Part shown: piece by piece, positions 1 through 7,777 of the stretch
How positions within the stretch are numbered: position 1 is the first letter of the stretch
Layout of the letters: every line of letters begins with the position of its first letter
Source: a bacterium UBP6_UBA1196
GTDB taxonomy: Bacteria; UBP6; UBA1177
Length of the DNA stretch: 27,451 nucleotides
Reading direction: 5' to 3'
Assembly: GCA_002310035.1 (NCBI GenBank)
Contig: DBYC01000089.1
Location: 1 to 27,451 of the forward strand
The notes under the pieces: model-generated
Told to the model about the DNA's origin: nothing
The model's database searches: none
What the model saw: the letters and a program-made list of their open reading frames with translations, nothing else
Program-made: the position numbers and the translations under genes

Positions 1-161
1 TCCCCTCGAATGTATTCTGTTGCATTAGAAAGAGTCGTTTCGGAAAGTTGTCCGCTTTTGTCCTCAAATTCCATTACTGCAAGTTTCAGTTTGTCGTCAT
101 CATCGGCGAATATTTTGAAAAATGCACACAAAATAATCAAAACGAGCGAAAGTTTTTTCAT
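1..161 (-). CDS. Secreted CsgG/TolB-like protein, N-terminal fragment
   Basis: The gene runs leftward off the window edge, so only about 53 N-terminal residues are visible. They begin with a Lys-Lys n-region and a hydrophobic core (MKKLSLVLIILCAFFKIFA), a classical Sec signal peptide. After a run of Asp residues comes LAVMEFEDKSG, a strand pattern common at the start of CsgG/TolB-N/LpoB-like periplasmic or outer-membrane proteins. The start is the ATG complementary to 159-161, with GGAG about 10 bases upstream. A good promoter lies at 220-247. The first half-domain alone cannot fix a function. An outer-membrane or periplasmic envelope role is inferred from the export signal and the strand pattern. 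Confidence 0.65.
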   Translation of the reverse strand, partial: MKKLSLVLIILCAFFKIFADDDDKLKLAVMEFEDKSGQLSETTLSNATEYIRG

Positions 162-219
162 TTTGAGCTCCAGATTTATCATCAAAAAAACAATTTGGTT
201 TTTAAACAAAAAACGCGGT

Positions 220-247
220 ATTTTAGAAAAAAATCTTAAAAAAACAA
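220..247 (-). promoter_or_regulatory. Sigma70-type promoter for the CsgG-like gene
   Basis: On the minus strand, TTGTTT (242-247) is followed by a 16-base spacer and TAAAAT (220-225). The next six bases are ACCGCG and then a T6 run (208-213). The same arrangement recurs upstream of the next lipoprotein gene at 1381-1408. Confidence 0.6.
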
Positions 248-395
248 GCTCAATTTTCACCAAATTCCCTGCCCGCTTATTTCGATTTTTTCCCGCAGCT
301 GTGATTTTCCCCCTTGAAACCGCGAAAAAATATTTGCAATTTAGGGAAAGCAAGTATTTTCGGGAATGAAATTTTTTAAGGTTTGTGAGCCTCGG

Positions 396-1334
396 TTACT
401 GAGCTCCCCGCACACAACGTACATAGACTTCAGTCGTGTTCAACTTACTTTTGTTGTACACCTGAGCGGCATTGAAATTTACAGTCCATGCAGAATGGGT
501 ATATTCGGTTGGAACAGAGGAAGACCAGAGCAAGCCGGAGTCGCCTAATTTGCTGTATCTTCCGTCGTAAAAATAAGAAGAGTAGTTGCACTCTCCTCCG
601 CCTCCAAGCGTACAATCATGGCAGCAGCTTGAGCATGTCCAGTAATCATTAAAAGACAAATGGTCGTCCGTTTCAGAAACCTTGCATTGGGAATCCCTTC
701 TCCACTTAAGGAGCATCTTCAGTTCATCGATTATAGGCAGATGCCAGTCTGAATACCCGCATTTGTTCAATTCGTTCAACTTTTTTTCACAGTAATTAAG
801 CGCACTCTGCCAATCCTTTGTTTCAGCTGTTTTTGGTGACCACCACATTTTGCCGTCAATTGTTCTGCAGGGTTCGTCCTGTTCACCGCTGTCGGCGTCT
901 GCATCCTCGTCCGGTTGCGAATCAGACGTGTCAGCATCATCAGCAGTTGAATCCGAACTATCTGAATCGCTGTCAGAATCTGCGTTGTCAGGCTGTTCCG
1001 GCGCTGAATCAGTGTCATCGACCGTTTCATCCGAATCGCTGCCGGCAGGATCTTTGATGCAGATATTGTTTTCCTCATCGCAAACCAAACCTTTGTTGCA
1101 GGTTGCATTCGGGTAACATTCTCCGTAAAGCTCACCCTGCTTTCTGCCCTGATCTTCATTGTCGGGCTCTTCCGGTGTCGTGTCATCAGGCTCGCTGTCA
1201 GCCGTACCTGAATCTTCATCAGTCACGGTCTCACCCGTGTCGGCGTTGTCTTTGTTCCCGCTACTACCTGAATTTCCGCATGAAACTGCGAAAAACAGTG
1301 CAAAAAATGCAAAAAGTGCACAAATTTTCTTCAT
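396..1334 (-). CDS. Acidic-linker lipoprotein with C-terminal Lcl/DUF1566 domain
   Basis: 312 aa. A signal peptide ends in FFAVSC, with Cys19 as the likely lipidation site. Residues about 20-155 are a low-complexity Asp/Ser/Glu/Pro linker. It is interrupted near residues 70-92 by a small Cys cluster (GECYPNATCNKGLVCD) of a type often found in such surface proteins. From about residue 155 the protein matches the Lcl C-terminal/DUF1566 pattern: an opening CRTIDGKMWW, a central SDWHLPIIDEL, then LLWSSS and a closing VRCVRG. The domain occurs in exported proteins of many Gram-negative bacteria and has no settled enzymatic role. The start has a good ribosome site (GGGGAAG) and its own promoter at 1381-1408. 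Surface exposure is an inference from the lipobox (Gly at +2) and the long linker. Confidence 0.88.
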   Translation of the reverse strand: MKKICALFAFFALFFAVSCGNSGSSGNKDNADTGETVTDEDSGTADSEPDDTTPEEPDNEDQGRKQGELYGECYPNATCNKGLVCDEENNICIKDPAGSDSDETVDDTDSAPEQPDNADSDSDSDSSDSTADDADTSDSQPDEDADADSGEQDEPCRTIDGKMWWSPKTAETKDWQSALNYCEKKLNELNKCGYSDWHLPIIDELKMLLKWRRDSQCKVSETDDHLSFNDYWTCSSCCHDCTLGGGGECNYSSYFYDGRYSKLGDSGLLWSSSVPTEYTHSAWTVNFNAAQVYNKSKLNTTEVYVRCVRGAQ

Positions 1335-1380
1335 TTTCTTCCCCTATAAAAAACAATTTTTTTAAACAAAAAAACACGGT

Positions 1381-1408
1381 ATTTTAGAAAAAAGTTGCGA
1401 AAAAGCAA
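1381..1408 (-). promoter_or_regulatory. Sigma70-type promoter for the Lcl-domain lipoprotein
   Basis: TTGCTT (1403-1408), 16-base spacer, TAAAAT (1381-1386), discriminator ACCGTG, then T7 (1368-1374), all on the minus strand. It lies between the end of the antiporter gene and the lipoprotein start, so the lipoprotein is a separate transcription unit. Confidence 0.6.
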
Positions 1409-1432
1409 GTTATTTCCGGTTGTTTCCGGCTA

Positions 1433-2716
1433 TCACAGCCTTATGCGGTCGGCTTTGTGCTTTTCAATGAGGGCAAAAACCTTTTTCGTGGTAAGTCCCT
1501 GGACCACGATCGTAAAATACATCGTCACGCTCGTTACTATGATCACGACATTGTAGCTTGAGGGTGTAAGAAATTCGGCCGTGCTGAGCGCCAGTGCCAG
1601 CGAAAGGCCGCCTTTGAGCGCGCTCCAGGTCATGAGCGAGGTGAATTCCATAGTGTTGTAACGGTTGGGGATCTTGTGTTTTCCGATGATGAGAGCCGAA
1701 GTACCGACACCGGTAAAACGCGCCGCCGCGTTGATGAGGATCGCCCCGAAGACAAGTGCCGCAATAAGCGGATGGTGCGGCAGGTTCAGCACCGCGCATC
1801 CTATCAGAATGAAGAGGATGTTGTTGAGCAGCGTATCGGCCATATGCCAGAAATCCTCGTACCAGTCCTTGGGATCCACCACTTTGCGCCACTCCTCGTA
1901 TCTCGCCATGTTTTTAGAGAAATAGATCCCGCATACTACGGAAGCGATAACGCCGGAACAGCCAAGAGTCTCGCAGATTATATATGCCGCAACGACATCG
2001 AGAAGGCTTATCAGAATGTGCAGCATCGGATTGTTGCTTGCACGCAGAAGCCTGAACATAAGGAAGGAAACCGCAAGCCCTATCGCCACCGCGCCCAGGA
2101 GCTCTTTTGCCATAAGTACAGGAAAGCTCAGGTCAGAGACATCGTTGACGATATTTTTGACGCATACAAAAACGGCGACACCGGTTCCGTCGTTAAAAAG
2201 CGACTCTCCCTCGATGACGGTCGATACATTTTTGGAAAGCCCCGCTTTTTTAAGAATGCTCGTGGCCGCAATCGGGTCGGTAGGTGAAACTATGCAGCCG
2301 AGCAGTATGCAGAGCCATATTGAAAAATCGAGGCCTATCAGATAAGAAAAAAGATAGAATATCCCTCCGTAGACAAAAGACGAAATTACAGTGGAAAGCA
2401 GTGCTAGCAGACTTATAGACTTGATGTTTTTCACGAAGCGGTTGAAGTTGACTCCGCTCGCGCCTGAAAAGAGCATGAAGCACAGGATCCCGTCCATCAG
2501 AAATTCCTGGAAATTGAAATCGGCTATTCTGCCCACCATACTCGTCTCGAAATCAATGAACCCGAAAGCTTCAAGTATCTTCACGACACCGGCAATCAGG
2601 AATGAAAAAAGGACAAGGGCTATATCATTTGAGATTTTAAAGGTTTTTTCGTTGAATACAGTGATTGCGACGATCATGAAAAGTATGAAAAGGAGTCCCA
2701 GCAGCAAGTGTTCCAT
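1433..2716 (-). CDS. NhaP/CPA1-family Na+(K+)/H+ antiporter
   Basis: 427 aa, almost wholly hydrophobic, about 12 membrane segments. CPA1 hallmarks are visible: SPTDPIA at 144-150, ESLFNDGTGV at 171-180 (Asn175-Asp176 is the ion-binding ND pair of electroneutral CPA1 exchangers), and WSALKGGLSLALA at 364-376, the counterpart of the WGGLRGG-type motif. The protein stops soon after the last membrane segment, so it lacks the long regulatory tail of some NhaP proteins. It would exchange cytoplasmic Na+ or K+ for protons at the inner membrane. The gene starts 19 bp after trkA ends, with GGAAG before the ATG, so the two are co-transcribed. TrkA-type subunits gate K+ movement, which makes a shared role in K+/Na+/pH balance likely. 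Ion preference cannot be read from the sequence. Confidence 0.93.
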   Translation of the reverse strand: MEHLLLGLLFILFMIVAITVFNEKTFKISNDIALVLFSFLIAGVVKILEAFGFIDFETSMVGRIADFNFQEFLMDGILCFMLFSGASGVNFNRFVKNIKSISLLALLSTVISSFVYGGIFYLFSYLIGLDFSIWLCILLGCIVSPTDPIAATSILKKAGLSKNVSTVIEGESLFNDGTGVAVFVCVKNIVNDVSDLSFPVLMAKELLGAVAIGLAVSFLMFRLLRASNNPMLHILISLLDVVAAYIICETLGCSGVIASVVCGIYFSKNMARYEEWRKVVDPKDWYEDFWHMADTLLNNILFILIGCAVLNLPHHPLIAALVFGAILINAAARFTGVGTSALIIGKHKIPNRYNTMEFTSLMTWSALKGGLSLALALSTAEFLTPSSYNVVIIVTSVTMYFTIVVQGLTTKKVFALIEKHKADRIRL

Positions 2717-2735
2717 ATCACGACTTCCGCAAAAA

Positions 2736-4103
2736 TTATCCGACTATATCGGCAAGGCTCAGTATCCTGTGCTCCGCCGAAACGACTATGACATGATCTC
2801 CGGGCAGAATCTTCGAGTTTCCGCCTGCGATCTCGACACTGCCTCCGCGCATGATCACCGCAATAAGTATGCCCGGCTTAAGCTTGAAGGACTCGTCCCT
2901 GAACAGTATCCCCTGCAGCTTGAAATCAGTTCCGACCTCGAATTCCGCAGCCTCTATCGATCCGGAATTAAGGGCGTAGAGCCATTTCATCGAACCGCAG
3001 GTCTCGTCAGTTGCGTTGTCAACCAGACGCACATCCTTGATTATATCGATAAGCGCGACATCCTGCGTCGAAAAAATATGGTTGACACCGCTTTTTTTAA
3101 GCATCGTTTCATAATCGATATTGTCAATTACAGCGGCGATCCTGCCCGTTCCGAAGGACCTCGCAAACATCGATATTACAAGGTTTTCCTCATCACGTCT
3201 GGTTGCAGCCACACAGGCGTCCGCCCCTTTCAGCTCCTTTTCCATGAGTTCCGAATCCGTTCCGTCACCGTTGACGATATCCGCCTTCGGAAAGCACTCG
3301 AGCATCTGGCGGCATCTCTCCTCGTCATTGTCGATGACCGTAACCTTGATTCCGCGCCTGAGCAGTATTCCCGTCATATAGTAACCGACATTGCTCGCAC
3401 CGACTATAACGGCCTTTTTCAGCCTTCTCTCGGTGATCCTCAGCTTGTTCAGCGTTTTTTCCATATCCGCTTCCGCCGCGACAAAGACGATCCTGTCACC
3501 GGTTTTTATCTCATCCTTACCTGACGGAGTAAACACTCTGCCTCCCCGGTCGATAGCACAGATAAGTATCTTTGCATCAAGCACCTTTTGTACTGAGGGG
3601 AGCTTCACACCGGACAGGATCCCGTTTTCGCATATCTCGACAGCAGAAAGATGAACGGCTCCGTTTCCGAACACCTCCCGCTCGACGGTCTCGGCATATC
3701 GCAGCATCTTGATCCCGACCTCTGCTGCCGCCTTGTCAGGATTGATGAGGAGATCGACACCGAGTTCTCTAGTCAGAAAACCTATCTCTTTTTCGTATTC
3801 AGGACTCCTGACAGCCGCTATCGTGCGCTTCACCCCGAGTTTTTTAGCTGCGCTGCAGCACAGAATGTTTGTTTCGTCGTTTTTCGTTACCGCTACAAAC
3901 ACTGAAGCCGAATCTATGCCGCATTTTCTGAGCAGATCGGAACAACATCCGTTGCCGACATAGCCGTTGCAGTCAAATGCATCGGTAATGGCGTCGATTT
4001 TCTCGGGCGATTTGTCAATGACCACAAGATCGTAACCCTCTTCGGTGATATGCCTTGCGAGCGCGAACCCTACCTTGCTGGCTCCGACAATTATTACTCT
4101 CAT
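2736..4103 (-). CDS. trkA: Trk system potassium uptake regulatory subunit TrkA
   Basis: 455 aa, close to the usual TrkA length of about 458. Two tandem RCK units are visible. The first opens with RVIIVGASKVG (2-12), an NAD-binding Rossmann glycine motif, and the acidic VVID at the end of strand 2. The second opens with AVIVGASNVG (231-240), followed by VTVIDND. Each Rossmann half is followed by a TrkA-C half. TrkA is a cytoplasmic ring protein that binds nucleotides and gates the TrkH/TrkG K+ channel; no trkH is in the window. The gene lies 27 bp after an ankyrin gene and 19 bp before a CPA1 antiporter. The start has an AGAGGA ribosome site. An alternative is that this TrkA regulates the adjacent antiporter, since some CPA antiporters have RCK partners. 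Confidence 0.94.
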   Translation of the reverse strand: MRVIIVGASKVGFALARHITEEGYDLVVIDKSPEKIDAITDAFDCNGYVGNGCCSDLLRKCGIDSASVFVAVTKNDETNILCCSAAKKLGVKRTIAAVRSPEYEKEIGFLTRELGVDLLINPDKAAAEVGIKMLRYAETVEREVFGNGAVHLSAVEICENGILSGVKLPSVQKVLDAKILICAIDRGGRVFTPSGKDEIKTGDRIVFVAAEADMEKTLNKLRITERRLKKAVIVGASNVGYYMTGILLRRGIKVTVIDNDEERCRQMLECFPKADIVNGDGTDSELMEKELKGADACVAATRRDEENLVISMFARSFGTGRIAAVIDNIDYETMLKKSGVNHIFSTQDVALIDIIKDVRLVDNATDETCGSMKWLYALNSGSIEAAEFEVGTDFKLQGILFRDESFKLKPGILIAVIMRGGSVEIAGGNSKILPGDHVIVVSAEHRILSLADIVG

Positions 4104-4130
4104 ATTTTTCCTCTCACACCGTGCAAAAAT

Positions 4131-5249
4131 TTACTGCCACTTCTTTTCAGCTTCGGAAAGAATTCTTATAAGCGACTGATTGTTCCGGGATTTTGCGATA
4201 TCAAGCGCAGTTTTTCCGTCGACCTGTCTCAGTGTCGGGTCGGCACCTAGCTCGAGAAGTTTCTTCGCGGCTGAAAAAAGATTCTGTTTTACAGCATACA
4301 TCAGGGCAGTGTTGCCGAAATCGTCACCGAGATCAAGATCGAATTTTTTCATAAGAAGATAGGTCACAAGCTCCTGTTTTCCCGCCTCGATCGCAAGCAT
4401 GAGCGCAGTTTTTCCGCCCTGGTATTTGTGGTTAAAATCAGCGTTGGCGCCTGACTGCAAAAGGACGAGTGCGGCATCCAAATGATTATTGTGCATAGCC
4501 ATGACGAACAGATTCGCTTTGGGATTTTTGAAATATTTTCCGTTAGGATCGGCACCGCTTTCAAGGAGAAGTTTCAGAACTTCGGCATACCCTTTTTCGG
4601 TCGCGATGACGACAGCCGCCTTGCCGTTTTTGTCTTTTGTTTTTATATCAGCACCGTCGCCTATCAGCTTTTTCAGAGCTTTGGCATCGCCGTTTTCAAC
4701 CGCATTTATGAAGTCCATCGGCATTGTGTTCAGTTTGCTAAGGATCCTGAAAGTTTCCTGCGCCCTTGCATCGATCGCATAGTCGAGTGCGGTTTTTCCG
4801 ACCTTGGAATGCTTTTTCGCATCAAAACCGTCTTTGAGAAGTTTGTTCAATAATTTCGCGTTGTTTGCTTCTGCAGCATACATCACCGCGTCCTTTCCGT
4901 TAAGATCTTCCGTTTTGAGATCAGCGCCTGCGGCAAGCAGCATCCCTACAAGTTTTGTGTTTTTCAGCGAAATAGCATGCAGCAGCGCCGTCTTTCCGTC
5001 AGGACCTTTGAGCTCAAGGTTGACACCGTTTTTGATGAAAAACTCTGTCATCGCGGCATCGCCTGAAGTGACAGCAGTCACAAAAAGCGGCCATTCCTCA
5101 TCAACAAAATTGATGTCAGCCCCTTTTGCAAAAATTTCCGACGCGGTTTTAACGTTTCCTGCCTGGACCGCAGCGGAAAAAGAATCATTCAATTCATCAG
5201 CAAAAAGGAAAAACGAAAAAAATATTAAGAAAAGGGAAAATTTCTTCAT
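4131..5249 (-). CDS. Exported ankyrin-repeat protein
   Basis: 372 aa. It begins with a Sec signal peptide (MKKFSLFLIFFSFFLFA) and is then almost entirely ankyrin repeats, about ten. Repeat cores such as DGKTALLHAI, NGKDAVMYAA, VGKTALDYAI, GGKTALMLAI, FGNTALMYAV and DGKTALDIAK are spaced about 33 residues apart. No enzymatic domain or lipobox is seen, so a periplasmic protein-binding scaffold is the likely role; the partner is unknown. The start is well supported by a perfect AGGAGG five bases before the ATG, and a promoter lies at 5323-5350. It is the first gene of an apparent operon with trkA and the antiporter (27 and 19 bp gaps), suggesting a link to ion transport or ionic stress. That link rests only on gene order. 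Confidence 0.92.
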   Translation of the reverse strand: MKKFSLFLIFFSFFLFADELNDSFSAAVQAGNVKTASEIFAKGADINFVDEEWPLFVTAVTSGDAAMTEFFIKNGVNLELKGPDGKTALLHAISLKNTKLVGMLLAAGADLKTEDLNGKDAVMYAAEANNAKLLNKLLKDGFDAKKHSKVGKTALDYAIDARAQETFRILSKLNTMPMDFINAVENGDAKALKKLIGDGADIKTKDKNGKAAVVIATEKGYAEVLKLLLESGADPNGKYFKNPKANLFVMAMHNNHLDAALVLLQSGANADFNHKYQGGKTALMLAIEAGKQELVTYLLMKKFDLDLGDDFGNTALMYAVKQNLFSAAKKLLELGADPTLRQVDGKTALDIAKSRNNQSLIRILSEAEKKWQ

Positions 5250-5281
5250 AAAACCTCCTGTTTCGCCGCCGCGCCCTCGGC

Positions 5282-5305
5282 GTCACGTCGTCACGTCGTT
5301 ACGGC
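5282..5305. repeat. Tandem 8-bp repeat in the ankyrin operon leader
   Basis: GTCACGTC occurs at 5282-5289 and 5290-5297, followed by a degenerate third unit GTTACGGC (5298-5305). The self-complementary CGGCGCCG overlaps its end. This GC-rich patch lies in the expected 5' untranslated region of the ankyrin mRNA, in otherwise AT-rich sequence. Confidence 0.6.
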
Positions 5306-5322
5306 GCCGAAAAAACCGCGGT

Positions 5323-5350
5323 ATTATAACAAAAAATTTTATTGCTTCAA
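5323..5350 (-). promoter_or_regulatory. Extended -10 promoter for the ankyrin-trkA-antiporter operon
   Basis: Minus strand: TTGAAG (5345-5350), 16-base spacer, TATAAT (5323-5328) preceded by TGT, an extended -10. The discriminator is ACCGCGG and then T6 (5310-5315). The position is right for leftward transcription of the ankyrin gene. No equally good promoter was found for the divergent thyX gene. Confidence 0.65.
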
Positions 5351-5392
5351 AAATTATGATAAAGACAAGCGTCTTTTTTGGTGGAGAGAAAA

Positions 5393-6850
5393 ATGAATGT
5401 AACTTTATCCGGATACAACATCGATTCTTCAATAATCGAAGAGCTCAAAAACCGCGCAGGCTGGACTGAAGACAATGTCACGCCCGAAACTTTGAGCGCA
5501 GCTTACGCCCGTATTTCACGCGATCCGGCGGATATCGGCGAACTGAGAAAAATCTCGCGCACCGAAGTCGCCAAATCGAGGAAATCGAACGAGACGATAA
5601 TTTTCGGTCTGGGACACTCGAGCGTTGCGGAACACGCCGTTTTCAACTTCGATATAACGGGAATCTCAAGGCTTGCGACCGAAGAAGTTCAGAAGTTCAG
5701 ACTTGCCTCCTTCACCGAAAAAAGCCAGCGTTACATCACTTTGGACGGCGATTTCATAATGCCGGAAGAAATAAAGAACTCCCCTTTTGCCGAAAGATTT
5801 TCGCAAGTCATCAAAATGCAGAACGATGCCTACTTTACCCTTTTCGAGGCTTTGAAAGAAGACCTTTTCGCGAAAAACGCCGACAAAATAAAAACCAAAA
5901 GAGACCAGATCGACCTTGAAACGAAGGCAAAAGAAGACGCGAGATACATCGTAGCGCTTGCCACGAAATCGCAGTTCGGAATGACTGTCAACGCCCGTTC
6001 GCTTGAAAACATGCTGAGGCAGTTCAATTCGTCTGATCTTGCTGAGGTGCGCGAACTTTCGGCAAAACTTTTCGAGAAAGTGAAATCGCTCGCTCCGTCG
6101 CTCATCAAATATGTCGAGCCGACAAAACACGAAGCGGCCAAAAAAAGCGCTCTCGTGCAGGCCGCTCTTGCTGTAAAAGACTTAAATAACGGAAACAACT
6201 GCGGTTTTTCGCCTATTTCATACTCTAAAGACGCAGACACCGAGCTTGTAGCGGCGCTTCTTTACGCATATTCAAATAAAAATTTCGAAAGCTGCCTTGA
6301 CCATGCCCGGAATATGAGCTTCGAAGCAAAGGAAATTCTGATAAAACAGGCACTTGCATCGAAAGAGAGTTTTGAGAAAGTTGATAGAGCCTTCGAGACA
6401 GTTGACTACACTTTCGAACTCATCGTAAGCGCAACAAACTATGCTCAGCTAAAGCGCCACAGAATGACAACCCAGCTTGTTCAGGATTACGATCCGAATC
6501 TTGGCTGCACTCTCCCGGAATCGATAAAGGTTATCGGCAAAGAGGCGTTTTTCAACGAAACTATCAGTAAAATCAACGACTTTTACTACGATTTCGCGAA
6601 AGCTTTCCCCTGCTCCAAGAACTACATTCTTTCAAATGCACACAGGCGCAGAATTCTCCTTAAAATCAATGCACGTGAGCTTTACCACTTCATTTCGCTG
6701 CGTGACGACGAACACGCTCAGTGGGATATCCGCAACAGCGCGAAAGAGGCTGAAAACTTCGTCAGATCGGTCCATCCGCTTACCGCGATGCTTCTCTGCG
6801 GCAAAAGCAGCTACCGCGAACACTTTGCAAAAATATTTCCCGAAAAATGA
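5393..6850 (+). CDS. thyX: Flavin-dependent thymidylate synthase, tandem two-domain ThyX
   Basis: 485 aa, about twice a standard ThyX (220-250 aa). ThyX makes dTMP from dUMP with methylene-tetrahydrofolate, FAD and NAD(P)H. The first half has GHSSVAEHAVFNFDITG (74-90), then KFRLASFTEKSQRY (101-114) and NARSL (200-204). In the usual RHRxxSxxxxSxR signature this half has KFR in place of RHR but keeps Ser106, Ser111 and Arg113. The second half has AQLKRHR (351-357) with RHR intact but Thr and Asp where the serines should be. It ends with NARELYHF (427-434) and a canonical AQWDIR (442-447). So the halves keep complementary parts of the signature. The ATG at 5393 is preferred over an upstream TTG at 5378 because GGAG lies 6 bases before it. 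The next gene overlaps by 4 bp. No thyA is in the window. Confidence 0.9.
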   Translation: MNVTLSGYNIDSSIIEELKNRAGWTEDNVTPETLSAAYARISRDPADIGELRKISRTEVAKSRKSNETIIFGLGHSSVAEHAVFNFDITGISRLATEEVQKFRLASFTEKSQRYITLDGDFIMPEEIKNSPFAERFSQVIKMQNDAYFTLFEALKEDLFAKNADKIKTKRDQIDLETKAKEDARYIVALATKSQFGMTVNARSLENMLRQFNSSDLAEVRELSAKLFEKVKSLAPSLIKYVEPTKHEAAKKSALVQAALAVKDLNNGNNCGFSPISYSKDADTELVAALLYAYSNKNFESCLDHARNMSFEAKEILIKQALASKESFEKVDRAFETVDYTFELIVSATNYAQLKRHRMTTQLVQDYDPNLGCTLPESIKVIGKEAFFNETISKINDFYYDFAKAFPCSKNYILSNAHRRRILLKINARELYHFISLRDDEHAQWDIRNSAKEAENFVRSVHPLTAMLLCGKSSYREHFAKIFPEK

Positions 6851-7728
6851 TTCCGTTTTCTGATTTTGCAAATACTAAAAAAACTATCCTTTTTGACGGC
6901 GCAACGGGTTCAGCGCTGCTTTCAGAGGATAGTTCGGTGATTCTTCCCGACATTCTTTCGCTGAAACGCCCAGGAATAGTGCTCGCCCTGCATGAAGAAT
7001 ACTTAGATGTGGGCTGCGATGTGGTTGAAACGAATTCTTTCAACTCAAATCCCCTTGTTTTTGAAAGTTTCGGATCAAAAAAATCGGCCTCTGAATGTGC
7101 AAAAATTTCGGCAATTTTAGCAAAAAAAGCGGCCAAAAATTTTTCAACTCCTGAAAAACCGCGTTTTGTCGCGGGCTCAGTCGGCCCTGTGTTTAATAAC
7201 AACGGCTCATTGCAGCAGGATGAAACGCTTCTTTTTGAAGCATATTCAGTTCAGATCTCGGCACTTCTTGAAGGCGGTGTTGACCTTCTCTTTTTTGAAA
7301 CCATGCAGGATATTATTCAATTAAATTCAGCACTTGCCGCGGCAAAAAAAATCAACAAAGATATTTTGCTCGTCGTTTCGCTTTCAGGAAAAAACGGAAA
7401 AACCTACTCTGGTACACCGTTTGAAGAAATCATCAGAGAAATCTCAAAATATGATCTGTTTGCACTCGGACTAAACTGCGAAGATTTTGCAGACATAGAA
7501 AAAGATGCTGAAATAATTAAGAAAATTTCACCGTTTCCGCTTTCGCTCATGCCGAATCTGGGACTGCCGGACGACATCGGCGGAAAATTCGTCTACAAAA
7601 CGACTCCGGCTGAATTTTCTCAAGAAATGTCAGAACTTGTTCAGAAATTCGAACCGAAAATCATCGGCGGCTGCTGCGGAACGACGCCTGAACATTTGAA
7701 GGCACTTGCAGACAAAACAGCTTTCTGA
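6847..7728 (+). CDS. Homocysteine S-methyltransferase family protein
   Basis: 293 aa, the size of a stand-alone Pfam S-methyl_trans (BHMT/MetH N-terminal) domain. Features are the opening FDGATGS (16-22), ETNSFNSN (61-68), LGLNCE with Cys211, and the zinc-binding GGCCGT (274-279) with Cys276 and Cys277. These three cysteines are the thiolate zinc ligands of the family. The enzyme transfers a methyl group to homocysteine to give methionine; the donor (methyl-cobalamin partner, S-methylmethionine or a betaine) cannot be read from this domain alone. The cobalamin and folate modules of full MetH are absent, so it may be one module of a split MetH or a free enzyme. It overlaps thyX by ATGA, implying translational coupling and a shared one-carbon setting. 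Confidence 0.9.
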   Translation: MIPFSDFANTKKTILFDGATGSALLSEDSSVILPDILSLKRPGIVLALHEEYLDVGCDVVETNSFNSNPLVFESFGSKKSASECAKISAILAKKAAKNFSTPEKPRFVAGSVGPVFNNNGSLQQDETLLFEAYSVQISALLEGGVDLLFFETMQDIIQLNSALAAAKKINKDILLVVSLSGKNGKTYSGTPFEEIIREISKYDLFALGLNCEDFADIEKDAEIIKKISPFPLSLMPNLGLPDDIGGKFVYKTTPAEFSQEMSELVQKFEPKIIGGCCGTTPEHLKALADKTAF

Positions 7729-7734
7729 TATAAT
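7706..7734 (+). promoter_or_regulatory. Extended -10 promoter for the FG-GAP lipoprotein
   Basis: TTGCAG (7706-7711), 17-base spacer, TGA then TATAAT (7729-7734): an optimal spacing and an extended -10. The -35 lies in the last codons of the methyltransferase gene. It gives the lipoprotein-rhomboid pair its own start 44 bases before the ATG. Confidence 0.65.
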
Positions 7735-7777
7735 GACCGGTCTTTGCTTTTTTGACCGTTCAATAAAGGAGATTTCA

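Noticed and set aside
387..406. Hairpin GAGC...GCTC at the end of the Lcl lipoprotein gene
   Set aside because: The stem has a bulge and no T run follows on the transcribed strand, so I do not call a terminator.
2391..3524. Long plus-strand open frame of 377 codons opposite the antiporter and trkA genes
   Set aside because: It lies antisense to two well-recognised genes, has no domain, export signal or ribosome site, and reads as the complement of their codons.
5355..5360. TATGAT as a -10 box for thyX
   Set aside because: No acceptable -35 lies 16-18 bases upstream and there is no extended -10.
5378..5392. Upstream TTG start for thyX
   Set aside because: It would place the ribosome-binding GGAG inside the coding region; the ATG at 5393 has that site at correct spacing.
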